The notes below the pieces were generated by a model. The model was not told where the DNA came from. It did no database searches and saw only the letters and a list, made by a program, of their open reading frames with translations. This document shows positions 45,127 through 56,185 of a stretch of 64,000 bases of DNA, piece by piece (position 1 is the stretch's first letter; every line of letters starts with the position of its first letter). Both the position numbers and the translations under genes were made by a program. The stretch is from Thelonectria olida (lineage: Eukaryota > Ascomycota > Sordariomycetes > Hypocreales > Nectriaceae): assembly GCA_020736575.1 (NCBI GenBank), contig JAGPYM010000035.1, forward strand, positions 1 to 64,000. Direction: 5' to 3'.

Positions 45127-45978
45127 TCATCTTTCAGTGCAGCGTACACTTGCTTTTCCAAGAGACCACATCTTAACCTGCCACTCCAGAGACTTGCTCC
45201 CACAGAACAAGATGTCCTTCGATTCTTGTAGCATCGAGGCCAGAAGTTCCTCTGTTAGTCTTCCTATGGAAAACTGAACTGGCCCTGGAAACTGTTGCAC
45301 GACATGCTCAAATCGCATCTTCCACCAACTCTCCGACCTGCCAGCAGGCAGCCCGTCGACATCTTCTCCAGGCGTGACATGTATGAAGACTCGAGCCCAA
45401 TCTTCGGGCCTGAGCATTTTCCTCTCGAGAAAGAACTCGATGATGGGAAAGTCGTGTCCCCGAATGCTGCAGACCAGCGAGGATCGACTGCCATTCGACG
45501 TTTTCCAGGCCTGTTTTGAGGGCAAGGTGAGGAACGGGGCAATGCCAGTGCCACCGGCGATACATATTGCAGCCTGAGATGATACGGTGAGTTCCTCTGG
45601 AAACCCCCCGCCCGAATCAACTTGTTTGACAGCCAATTGGCCTTGTGGCCTTGGAAGCCCAATCAATCCTGTGACTCTTCCATTTCCCGAAAGAAACGAA
45701 AAGGAAGTCGTAGTTCCAGATGAGTCGTGCTCTAGATGACACGGAGTAAAGTCCAAACGGCGGTCTTGCTCGCTGAGGTTGTGCGAGCCGGCAATGGGAT
45801 CGAGGTCTGGGGGGAATTGCAGTGTAATCGTTTGCGTTGGAAGGATATTGATGGTTATGTCGCCATGATGCAGGTCACCCGTCTTCGTCCTCGAGAAGGT
45901 GTGGAGGCTGATGCCCGGCGTCAAGCGGTGTGAAGATTCGAGAGTCCAAGTGAACTCGTCTTCAGACGGAGCTGCCAT
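45127..45978 (-). CDS. Ferredoxin-reductase-type FAD/NAD(P)H oxidoreductase
   Basis: Single exon, 283 aa. A beta-rich N-terminal flavin domain is followed by an NAD(P)-binding domain with the clear motif AAICIAGGTGIAPFL and a C-terminal block LFCGSKSLEWQVKMW that closes the nicotinamide site in this family. The usual RxYS/T flavin motif is not obvious; the closest segment is RRLDFTPCHL. The protein could be a small cytochrome-b5-reductase-like enzyme or a flavin reductase supplying reduced flavin or electrons to a partner. Its end lies only about 110 bp from the stop of the upstream regulator, and it is divergent from a sugar transporter. Start at 45978, with no better Met nearby. Confidence 0.75.
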   Translation of the reverse strand: MAAPSEDEFTWTLESSHRLTPGISLHTFSRTKTGDLHHGDITINILPTQTITLQFPPDLDPIAGSHNLSEQDRRLDFTPCHLEHDSSGTTTSFSFLSGNGRVTGLIGLPRPQGQLAVKQVDSGGGFPEELTVSSQAAICIAGGTGIAPFLTLPSKQAWKTSNGSRSSLVCSIRGHDFPIIEFFLERKMLRPEDWARVFIHVTPGEDVDGLPAGRSESWWKMRFEHVVQQFPGPVQFSIGRLTEELLASMLQESKDILFCGSKSLEWQVKMWSLGKASVRCTER

Positions 45979-46556
45979 TGCAAACCAGACTATTGCTTCG
46001 ACATCACGCCACTGTCGATGTTGATGAGAAGCTGATTGTTCCCTTCTTTTCCTTCACCTGACTCAAATGCTCAGCTGGTCACAATTATACCATATACGTC
46101 GGAACAGCCTATACCCCCCGCCGCCCCCAAGCAAGCATCCTCGCCCTCTTCCATGACACGGAGGCTCCGCAATCGGGACCGAGGCTCAAGCGTCGAAGGT
46201 CAATAGCGTCCTCACGGCGGTTCCGCGTCGACAACTCTTCCCCACAGCGCAACCCCATGTTGCCTGACTCCCCCCGGCTGAGCGGTAGTTGAACGAAGCA
46301 AGGAACAGAGAAAGAACCCCACAGAGCGGAATTTGTTCCTGTCTTGTGGACGGACGAGGAGCGAGAACCGGGGTAAGAAGACGAGAATGCAACTTGTTTG
46401 ATGTTTTTGTTGTATTTAATATTGGACTCTATCCCCGGATTTTCTTGATTGTGGGGTTGACAGGACAAGCAGTTTTCAGTCAACAGTCTTTTTATTTATT
46501 TATTGGCAATTTCTATCTGGTTAAAGATTAACTTGGTCGATTGAGCCATCGTCATC
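45979..46556. promoter_or_regulatory. Shared divergent promoter: flavoreductase / sugar transporter
   Basis: 578 bp between divergent starts. No gene seen; the open frame on the minus strand at 46109-46483 matches nothing known. Confidence 0.4.
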
Positions 46557-48320
46557 ATGGCTGAACAAGAGCTTGCCCAGCGCAAAATCACTCCATGGCT
46601 GCTCTTCAGCGTCGCCGTCTTTTCCATGGGTTCCATCTTCTGGGGGTAAAGTCTCCCTCGTTTGCTAATACTATTTACTCAAAACTAAACAATTTCGCAG
46701 CTATGATATTGGCATTCTGAGCACCATTTACGTCGCACCCGGCTTCAAAAAGGCCCTGGGCAACCCCTCATCCAGCGACACGGGCTTGATCACGGCCATT
46801 TTCTACGCCGGTCAGTTTGTCGGCTTTGCCTTTGCTGCTGGCCCTACCAACAACAAGTTCGGACGCCGATGGGCCGGCTTCATTGGTGTTGTGATTCTGT
46901 GTCTCGGAGCTGTGCTGCAGACTGCGGCCACTCACCTGGCCATGATGGTCGTCGGGCGCATCATTGCTGGTGTAGGAACGGGTATCGTCTCGACCGCGGT
47001 GCCTCTGTATCTGAGTGAGATTGCTCCGGCCAAGCACAGAGGCTTGTACGTCGCTGCAAACCAGGTCGGCATCGTTTTTGGGTAAGATTGTTAATTTCTT
47101 GTTATGGCATGATGTGGGATACTCGCTGACAGCATCATAGTATTTCTATGGCCTTCTGGGTTGGATACGGATACTCGTTTTGGGACTATGGTAATGGCCC
47201 GAACCTCGAGTGGCGTCTCTCCGTCGCTATGCAATACGTTCCTGCCCTTTTCTTCCTTGCCGGCGTGCCTCTTCTGCCTGAAAGGTATGTATAAGCATGT
47301 ATTCCCACCGGCCAAGTCCTGACTGTTTCAGCCCCCGATGGCTCATGGAGCACGACCAAGCTGAAGAAGCTGGCATCGCCCTCAGCAAGCTGCGCGGAGT
47401 GCCCATGGGCGAAATCCAAGCCGAGATCGACGAGATTCACGCCAACATCCTCTGGCACAAGGAGCACTCCATCACCTCGGCAAAGGTCTTTGTCAAGGAG
47501 AAGGCTCTGTGGTCTCGCCTCTGGCGTGCGTGGGCACTCTCGTTTCTCCAGCAGATGAGTGGTGCCGCGGGCATTCGATACTACCTCCCTACTAACTTTG
47601 CTGCGGCTGGAACGTCCGAGAGCTTGAGCTTGCTGGCGTCTGGCATCGATGGTACGGTGCAGGTTGCGTGCACTGTCGCGGCCATGTTCTTCATCGACAG
47701 GCTTGGACGGAGACATTCTCTGGGAATCGGCGCCGTCATCATGGCGTTTTGCTTGATGGTGAGTTCATGACATGCATTGTCTCGCTCTGGGGGTGTGATG
47801 CTAATACAAATAGATCAACGGCGCGCTGCAGCTGGCGTACCCTAACCAGTCCAACAGCCACGCCAACTACGTCAACATCTTCTTCATCTTCTTCTTCACT
47901 GTCGGATGTAAGTAAACGCGCTGCAGCAAACACGGATATCTACTGATGCAGTAAACAGACAGCATGGGTTTCGGCCCCTGCGCCTGGATCTACGCGTCCG
48001 AAATCTTCCCCGCTAACTGCCGCTCCAAGGGTCTCGGTCTCTCGGCCTCGGGAGCATCCCTCGGCTCCATCATCGTCGGCCAGGTGTGGCCTGTCGCTAT
48101 AGAGAAGATCGGACCCAAGACTTACTTTATCTTCATGTCGTTTAACGTCTTTTCTGCCATTTTGGTCTACTCTTGCTATCCTGAGACGAAGCGGAAAACA
48201 CTTGAGGAGCTGGATTCGCACTTTGGCGAGCTGAATGTGCACTCTGAGAGCGAGGCTACTCCTAAGCAGATGCTGACCGAAGGTCATGAACATCTTGAAG
48301 AGAGCCGCGATAAGGCTTAG
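46557..48320 (+). CDS. MFS sugar transporter
   Basis: Model join(46557..46645, 46701..47081, 47141..47284, 47332..47758, 47814..47907, 47959..48320), 498 aa, five introns in phase. Full-length sugar-porter family member with twelve expected helices. Family marks in order: helix 1 FWGYDIGILSTIYVAPGF, loop NNKFGRRWAG, VGRIIAGVGTGIVSTAVPLY then LSEIAPAKHRG, PESPRWLMEHDQAEEAG, helix 7 region FLQQMSGAAGIRYYLPTNF, IDRLGRRHSL and the closing PETKRKTLEELD. The hydrophilic tail is short. Probable plasma-membrane importer of hexose or a related sugar; specificity cannot be read from sequence. Divergent from the flavoreductase gene and upstream of a Zn2Cys6 regulator. Confidence 0.92.
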
Positions 48321-48756
48321 TTTCGGGGACCAAGAGTTATCAATATTAATATTGGATAGGGGTGGTTGAGCGTGGCTTGTTGAGACGCACCGCAAGGATA
48401 GGAGTAGTAATATAAGGGAGATATTATTTGCTAGGAATTAGCCTTAATTTGAATAGCTCAATAGTATGATGGCCCGAATATTGTCTCCTAGATTCTCCAT
48501 CATATCCTCTAATGCTTCAACCGAGCCCAACGGACCCTGTCCGCTCCCAATGCTCATCTGACATGTAAACCATGCAAGACCTCCTTCACTAAACAAACCC
48601 CTGAAGCGATCCCCGCAGTGGATTTCCTTTACCCCGCATTTTCCACGGATATTTTCGTTCTTCTGAGGCCTTAAAAAGGCCGCGTTGCCCACGCCTCGTC
48701 CCGTCCAAACGGCGCCACCGAAATGCTGTCGGACCCCCCGATGATGGACCAGAGGC
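48321..48756. other. Intergenic spacer
   Basis: 3' flank of the transporter and promoter of the next regulator. No gene seen. Confidence 0.35.
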
Positions 48757-51272
48757 ATGGAGCCATCCACTTTTGTGAGTGTCGTAGATGTTTCTGGGGG
48801 ACTCGTATGGAGTCTGCGGCTGGGATATATTTGGGCTAATTTATGGAAGACGATTAATGCGTGTAATCGCTGCAGGAAGCGCAAGGCGCGATGTGACACA
48901 GGTATGAGATGACGCTGCATGAGCTGCCTTGCATGAACTACCTATGCATGGTGGCTTATCTTTAAATGCTCGTTCTCTACTAAGACATTGATAGGAATTC
49001 CCGCCTGCGGCCCATGTCGAAACTCGGGCTCAACGTGCGAGTTCACAGACGCGCGCTCAAAGACGACATATCCGAGGGAGTTCATCCACGTATTGGAGGA
49101 CCAACTTGCGAGTCTGGAGAAGGAGCTCGCAGAGTTGAAAAGACAAGACGGTGTTGCTATACATGCCGATGATGGTCAACGACACTCGTCGGCTGCACCA
49201 AGCAGCAAGGACAATGAAGCTCATCCAGACTTGATACGGCTCGAGACAGGAGGAGACGCCCACTTTCTTGGTGTGTCGAGCGGTATGTTTGCCATCACCT
49301 CAATGAGATGTTACGTGCGCAACTAATCGGCAAAGGCATGCACATGGCTCGCTCGGTCCTGGAGTCTGCACAGCGCAACAACGCCAACCTAGACTCACGA
49401 CCCAACGCCGAGTCCTTCTCTTCGCCATCCCACTCCCATTCCTCCCAGGGCCACGTCCATCATCGAACGACCCACGCCGCCCTTCCATCTCGCGAGACGG
49501 CCATGAACCTCCTCGACGTCTTCTTCAGCCAGTACCAAGTGCAGTACCCGATCCTCGTGGAAGACGACTTTGCGAGCGTCGTCTCGTCGTACTACACCAG
49601 CATCGAGATAGGCGCACACTCCCAGGACGCGTGGACAAAGTTCATGCTCAACATGTCGTTTGCAAGCGCCTTGGTCTTTCTCTCGCAGGAGAACAGAGAC
49701 GCTCTGACGCTTGCGCAGGAGTTTAGCTCCAACGCCATGACTGAGTTCAGTGCTATCATGCAGGTCAAGAGCCTCCGGACGTTGCAGTGCTTGTTGTTGC
49801 TATTGCTGTATTCGGTGTTGAGCTCCTCGTCGGCGCCCATATGGTATATCTCGGGGCTGTGCTCGCGCATGTCCGTGGACCTTGGCCTTCACTCGGAGCG
49901 GACCATCACAGTCTCTGCGACAGAGGACGAAATTGACACTAAGAGACGGCTTTTTTGGGTCACGTATACATTTGAGAGGACGCTGAGCACCATGCTTGGG
50001 AGGCCCTTCACGCTGGACGATTCCACGATTGATGTCGAGTTTCCTATGAGCTCTCTGCCGAGCAGCAAGAGGAGCCAGATCCTGCACTGGCTCAAGCTCC
50101 AGAGGCTGCAGAGCGACATTGTCTCTCGCCTGTACATCAGTCAAGCAGAAGGGCCCCGATCGCCGGGTGAGCTATCACAATGGGTCGCGGAAATGAACCA
50201 ACAGTTGTCATCCTGGCACGACCAGGCCCTTCAACTCTCCGACTCGACGAGCACCAGTACAGACTGGTGGAGGTACTGGTACCAAAACGCCTTGTTGATT
50301 CTGCATCGACCGTCGCCAACGAACTCTCGGCCGAGCAGCCAGACGCTCCAAACATGTTACAACGCCGCCAAAAGCCTCGTTCAATTGTCGTTTATCCGGG
50401 TTAATCGCGGCCTTACCGACTTTACCTGGCTGGAACTGCACTACCAGGTCATGAGCGGCATTACCTTGCTCTTTCTGGTGTGGAACAATGCTGACGCGAG
50501 AGCTACCGCCAAGAGCGAATGGATTTCATTCAAGAGCTGTCTCTCTCAATGGGGATTCGTCTTGTCGCGCCTGACGGAGCGCTGGGATCGCATGGCCAGG
50601 CCGAAAGAGGTGCTTGTCAAGTTGGCCGATGCCACCGTTGAGGCTGTGGAGAGAGATTTCGTCAATTCGTCATCGAGAAGTGACGAGGCACAACGACAAA
50701 AGAGGGTTCGAGATCAGGATCGTCGACGGTCAATCATGGAGCAGCTGGCATCTCCCGGGAGATCTGCTGGAGAGAGTGGCGGTAGCGATTGTCGAGGGTT
50801 CAGGCTGGATGATGTGCTGGGAGCTGGAAACCCGCTGCAGCGCCCGTCACCTGCTTCGAGCAATAGCGAGACGATGCATCCATCGCCCTTTCGGCCCCTC
50901 AATATGCCGAATGCTGCTGAATACACAAGCGGTCAGGTACCGCAGTTCCAATGGGCTCCTCCTCCACCTCCATCGAACCAGCCACAGCACCAACAGCAGC
51001 AGCAACCCTTCGATGCTGTTGATCCAGCCGTGGCAGCGGACATGTCGACAATGCTCGCCGACGAGGTGTGGCCATATCTCGGGCCGTACGACAACACTGG
51101 CATGCTGGGGAGCTTTGGGCTGTTTGACTTCTTCCCCATGTCTATGACGGGTGTCGAAGACGTGGACATGGGAGGGCAAGGAACTGCTGCGAGGGTAGAC
51201 GGGGTCGTAACAGATAGCGTGCTCAATTTCCGGGAGAGTTGGGATGAGACGGGAGAGAATAATCCCGGATGA
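48757..51272 (+). CDS. Zn2Cys6 transcription factor
   Basis: Model join(48757..48774, 48850..48901, 48995..49282, 49336..51272), 764 aa. The first two exons are tiny (18 and 52 nt) and chosen because only this route gives an in-frame start and a full zinc cluster: ACNRCRKRKARCDT across the second junction, then GIPACGPCRNSGSTCEF. A short coiled coil follows (VLEDQLASLEKELAELKRQ). The middle homology region carries FFSQYQVQYPILVEDDF, SRMSVDLGLHSERTI and RRLFWVTYTFERTLSTMLG. The C-terminal region is low in complexity with a Gln/His/Pro stretch (NQPQHQQQQQPFDAVDP) and an acidic end, typical of an activation domain. The exact start is less sure than the rest. Confidence 0.85.
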
Positions 51273-51566
51273 ATGACGCTTCACGTTGGCGGAACGATTT
51301 TGTTTCTAATTCTGTATTATCCTATCCATGAACTGTCTATTCTCCTACCACAAGCCACAAATGAAATGTGCAGACGAGGACGAAATTGCCCAACCAGAGG
51401 CGCACTCGCGCTGTCCTCGTCAAATTAAAGCGTCGTTCTCGTAGTCTCGCGTCTCAGCCCAGTGCTTCTGCTTGCATAATGATGTACCCTTTCCTCCTCC
51501 TTCGAAATACCAACTTTGAAATAATGTTAACATCCTGCCTTATTTGTCCCTATTCCCTGTCTTCCT

Positions 51567-52534
51567 TCAAACTTGAGCCTCGCCAAGCGCTGACCTCTCA
51601 GCGCGGGACGTAGTCAAGGACACGAATATGAGCAAGGCTCCGAGCCAAATTAGCTGATAGATGCTATAATATCGTTAGTATCCGTGTGACGAGTACTGGG
51701 TGCGACCATGTACGTACCATGATAAGGACTGGCAATAGGCGTTGGTGAAAAGATGAATTGTGCCAATTTGGCAGACTGGATCAGTTGCGTCCACACTGCA
51801 ATCTGTTCCCTCCGCCTTCGTGCCGATTTCTATACCTACCGCCAGAGGCAAGCCAAAAAACAACAGGATTGCATACATGGTAACGCTAAAAGACATGATG
51901 CAGCGTGCCGAGAAGCTGAGATTGGTGTTTCCTGTCTTCCAGGCGAGGCTGGTTCGGAACCACCAAGGGATAAAGAAGACCGCGGTGCCGCATTCAAGCA
52001 CGCTGGCAACGAAGGCAATCACGCTGTAATGAAAGAAAGAAAGATAGTTAGCGCTATGCACAGTCATCTGTTTTCGGCATTCACTCACATCTCTTGGCAC
52101 ACGGGAAGATCATTGTACCAGATGAGAAAGAGGGGCCACAATGAGAGGTCGAAGGCGACGAGGTAAGGCAGGCCAGTCATGAAGAAAATGAAGAAGAGGC
52201 CCCATCCTCTAAATCGACCCGTGCGTTCGTTGGGGGTCGAGACTTGCGACTGAGTGCTTGGGGGGTTTGCCCGAGTGGTAGAGGCACTCTCTTGAGTGTC
52301 TGAGACGTTGAATTGAGTGGCAGAAGCACCTTCTTGAGTGCTGGAGACGGGTGCTGGGGTGCGAGTCGTGCGTGGCCTAGGGCTCTCCGGTCTCGAGGCG
52401 GGTGGTAGAATGGTTGGGACGAGGGTCTCAGCGGACGAGAGTGAGTTGCAGCGGTGCGTATCGGCGAAGGGGTTCCCCGAAGGCATGGACTGGAGCATGA
52501 TCCAGTCCTCTCGTGCTGGTCGGTACTGATCCAT
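51567..52534 (-). CDS. Four-helix membrane protein with Ser/Thr/Pro-rich N-terminus
   Basis: Model complement(51567..51663, 51718..52023, 52089..52534), 282 aa, both introns in phase. The first 120 residues are hydrophilic and rich in Ser, Thr and Pro, with three imperfect repeats around STQEGASATQ, DTQESASTTR and STQSQVSTP. Hydrophobic segments follow: LFFIFFMTGLPYLVAFDL running into WPLFLIW, IVIAFVASVLECGTAVFF, CIMSFSVTMYAILLFFGLPL, and IYQLIWLGALLIFVSL after the second intron. A Cys pair (DCSVDATDPVCQ) sits in the loop before the last helix and may form a disulfide. No signal peptide. I do not recognise a family; transport or sensing cannot be claimed. Confidence 0.7.
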
Positions 52535-53139
52535 GATGGACGTCGGCGTTGAATGTGAAGTGTTACAGTCTTGGTGTGTGATGGGTGTAGTGCGAGCTGC
52601 AGATGGGAACGGGAAATTTGGGGGGCGAAAGTGCAATCATATATCCCTTCTAATTAGGCTTTGCAAGAGGTCTCCGTCGCGGAAACTAAAGCTGTGACAT
52701 AATGTCGACTTTGCAAGGTTTGCCATGTTGCGATGACTGCGGGCCAATATACAATAGCCTTCAAGGTCTCAACTTTGTACAGCCAATACCTTACGATGCA
52801 GTCGGTGCAGTACAGGCACAATAGCATCCAAGATGTAGTTACATGCACTCATAGACGGGTAAAAAAAGGGTTGAGGTGCTTCAGATGCTACATGCAGCCA
52901 GCTTATCGTGGGATCGAACCGTTATTTGTTGCTAACCTTACGCCGAGCTCGGCACTTCCCAGAATCTAGAAAGACTCACGACGCATCTGGTATGGCAGCC
53001 TAAATACTGGCAAATCCCATGGATCATGAAGATGCAAGATTTTCATAACCAAGACTTAGTTTGTCATGTGTAAACCTTCACAAGTAACGCGTGACTGTGA
53101 TCATATCGTCAAAGCATTACCCTCGGGCATGGTTACAAT
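52535..53139. other. Intergenic spacer
   Basis: No gene. A GGGATCGAACC string near 52910 resembles a tRNA T-arm on the minus strand but no cloverleaf forms around it. Confidence 0.4.
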
Positions 53140-55579
53140 CTACTCGTATGCGCGAACTTCAAATATCCCTCCCAAAACATTCTCGCCTCCATTCAACTCG
53201 AGAATTTCCACTCCAACCTTTGTCACCCCGGCACCTGACTCAATGTGTGCTTCCCTTCGCGAGAGATGGTTTTCGTCTTCCAAGAATAGTTCAGTCTCTT
53301 CGCCATCGTGGGAGAGATCCACGATGCGCCACTTCTTGGCGCAAAAGGGAATATCTCGCTCTGGATGACCGCGAAGCACTGACTCTAGAGCGTGGTCGTA
53401 GTCGGTATCAAAGTGCACAACCACTTTGCTCAAGTTGATGGGTGCATCCCAGGAGATGGTCAATAGCTTCCTCTCACTTTGTGTGGCTGGCACCCAGCAG
53501 TTGGCTCGCTTGGTCGGACGTGGCACTCCGTTGCGAACATTCTCAGCCGTCCAGGCTTTTACAGGAGGATCGACAGTCAAGGCGAGATTGTGGCCCATTG
53601 GTCTGCGAACGGGCGTCCATCGCTCGAACTGATCGACTCCGACGTCTTCTTCCGTTGTCTGCGTGCATTCGTGCTCGACCGTCATCAAGGCGGAAACGCG
53701 CTTCTGGGTGGTTGCCACAGCCACCGCCTCGTTTTGCATGAAGCAGAGGAAGACGTATTGACTCTGCGGGTTGGTGACATCAAGGTCTATGGAGATGTCG
53801 TTGGATCCGGACTTGAGATTGTATCCTTTTTCTGCCAGAATGACCTCGGGAGTGTAGTTGTACGGCTTCTGGGAGCCTCGTAGCTGAACATGGAGCGTCG
53901 TATCTTCCACAGCCATGACAGTGATGGTAAATTTGGGTACAGGTCCAGCTGGCAAAGGAATCATTTGCGCCAAGCTTCGCACGAGAACTTTAGGAGGGCC
54001 ATCGGCTGGGAAAGAGGATAGCTCAAACGTCGATGAGCCCTGAATTGACTTGGCTTGTCGCACGAGGTCGTCAGGGTCGTTCAACTTGTACCCAGGAATA
54101 AACTGTCCAAACCTCATGAGCTCAAGCTGGAGATTCTTCATATTGTCCTTAGCAAGTAGTTGAGCGGGATCGACGCCCAGCCTCTTGCATAAAGACGCAG
54201 CGACACCGAGAGCATTGGAGTTGGCGCCGCAAGTTGCCATGACGCGGGTCGATGCAAAGGCGACGTGAGTGGCAGAGATGATGCGCCCTCCGTACATGAG
54301 ATTGGGGATCTCAGAGCAGACCATTGACGAGAATGGGATCTGATAGACGCCTGAGAAGAACAAAAATTAGCAGAGAAAAGACGGAAACAAGAAAGTTGGG
54401 AGCAGACGAACCCTTTGAGTGAAGCTGGGTGCAGCCATCAACCTCGGAGAAGACTCCGTCGGCGGGATGCAGGTCGAGCGACCAGCCTCCAAATGATACC
54501 GCGTCGGAGTGGTATCGCTGCTCGACAATGTCTTGCTGCTTCATGATGGTAGGACCAGCTACGATTCTTGTCAGCTCATCTCACCTCACCTCGCCGTGAC
54601 TCAACTGCATCCATCAGATAGACTTACTGAATCGACGACTCTCTCTCTTCCCAGGAATCGTCCCAACCCACTCAAGGGTAAGATTTTCCGCCTCTGGAAA
54701 CCGCCCAGAGTTCTTGAAGTAATCCCAAACCCCATAAACAACCTTCCATAGCTCCCACTTGATATCCTCGGTGTCATGCACCGTGTCCAATCTGCCGCCG
54801 TACTCGATCCACCACAGGCGGCAGCCCATCTCCTTTGTGCTGAAGCTCTTGAACCGGGGAATGTGCGACTCAACGTCCTTGAGCGCGTACAACGGTGCCA
54901 CAAACTTTGTCGGCCGTCCGACGTCTTTGGAGTAGAAGTAGATGGAGTGGCCCAGCAAGTGGCCGTACTCTGATGATGGAGCAAACTTCTCCCCAAACTC
55001 GGAGCGTTGCTCAGCGCCGACTCGGAATGGCGCGCCGGCAAGGAATGAAAGGGCGCCATCGCCGGTGCAGTCGATGAACTGGGCGGCCTTGACGGTAAAC
55101 ATCAACGACGTCTGTGACGAAAACGCCTTGATGCCGTCGATGCGGTCGCCGGCCTTGTCGCACGCCACAAGAGCCGTGTTCAAGAACAACTTGATGTTTG
55201 GCTCGGCGCGCACCTTGTCGAGCAGCACAGTATCAAGAATCACGGGGTTTCCTTCCGGATTGCGGTGCAAGTTCTCGAGGAGAATCTCGTCGACCAAGCC
55301 GCCTTCTCGCGCGTACCGATTATTGTTGAACATGTGCGACGTGGCGCCGAGAATCCACAACCTCACTTCACTAGATGCGTTTCCTCCCAGGACCGGTCGA
55401 TCTTGGATCAAGGCAACAGAGAGACCTTGGCGCGCGGCTGTGATGGCGGCAATGGTTCCTGAAAGACCGCCGCCGCAGACGCACAAGTCGGCGTCGACGT
55501 GGCGACCTTCATACTGGCGGGACTCTGCGGCTGGCTCGCGACGGAGGACGGGGTCGTGGACGATGCGAGCGGGAGCCAT
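53140..55579 (-). CDS. Large FAD-dependent oxidoreductase (FAD_oxidored family)
   Basis: Model complement(53140..54350, 54412..54558, 54628..55579), 769 aa, both introns in phase; the Met at 55579 (MAPARIVHDPVLRREPAAES) is preferred to one nine codons upstream. The FAD fold is VDADLCVCGGGLSGTIAAIT, followed by GNASSEVRLWILGAT and FIDCTGDGALSFLAGAPFR, the typical PF12831 pattern. The second half holds PFSSMVCSEIPNLMYGGR and HVAFASTRVMATCGANSNAL, then a beta-rich C-terminal domain (VHFDTDYDHALESVLRGHPE, ending GGIFEVRAYE) that resembles a carbohydrate-binding or discoidin-like fold. Such proteins occur in sugar and heterocycle oxidation; the substrate is unknown. No signal peptide. Confidence 0.85.
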
Positions 55580-56185
55580 GACGAAAGAGATGATATAACG
55601 GGACAAGGACGGATGAAGGAGAGGCTATGACTGAGGCAGACTCGTCCTTGTTGCCCGGACAGGTCTCATATATGTTCGGATGCATGTTGAGCGGAAGCTA
55701 CGGGGTGCGCATTGCAAGGTGGGCGCGCAATGAGTGGCAACGGGCATTCCAAAGCGCTTCGATACGATGCCGTGCTTGAAGCGCGAGTTGTGATCTCCAT
55801 GGCAGAGATAGATGCAAGGGACGGAACGCCCGACGGAGACCATGTGGCGGGGACACGGCGGTTCCGCCTTGTCCCCTCCACGCATTGACAAATCGCGGGA
55901 CGAGGCCGCAATAATGATCCATTAACGGAGGATAATCCTGGGGTATTTTCTAGTGCTATATGATCATCTGATCGATTGTTGCAGGTGGGCTGGCAAGAGT
56001 CGTTTCCTTGCCTTTGTTCTGTTGGTGTTTGACATCTTTCGTCTACATCGTGGGAGCAGACGACGTCCCTTCATCCAACTCGGCAACTTCATTTCAGCAT
56101 CGTTGGCACGTTCAGCGTGGATCTAAAAGTAGACCATGTATAGAATATCCGAAAGCCATTGAAGCTGATGGTATAATGATTCCCT
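55580..56185. other. Intergenic spacer
   Basis: Promoter of the oxidoreductase at its left side and 3' flank of the HET gene at its right. No gene seen. Confidence 0.35.

Noticed and set aside
49800..51284. Minus-strand frames of 114 and 145 residues
   Set aside because: Antisense to the regulator at 48757; contain no recognisable motif.
52895..52950. tRNA-like string GGGATCGAACC
   Set aside because: The neighbouring bases do not form T-arm, anticodon and acceptor stems on either strand.
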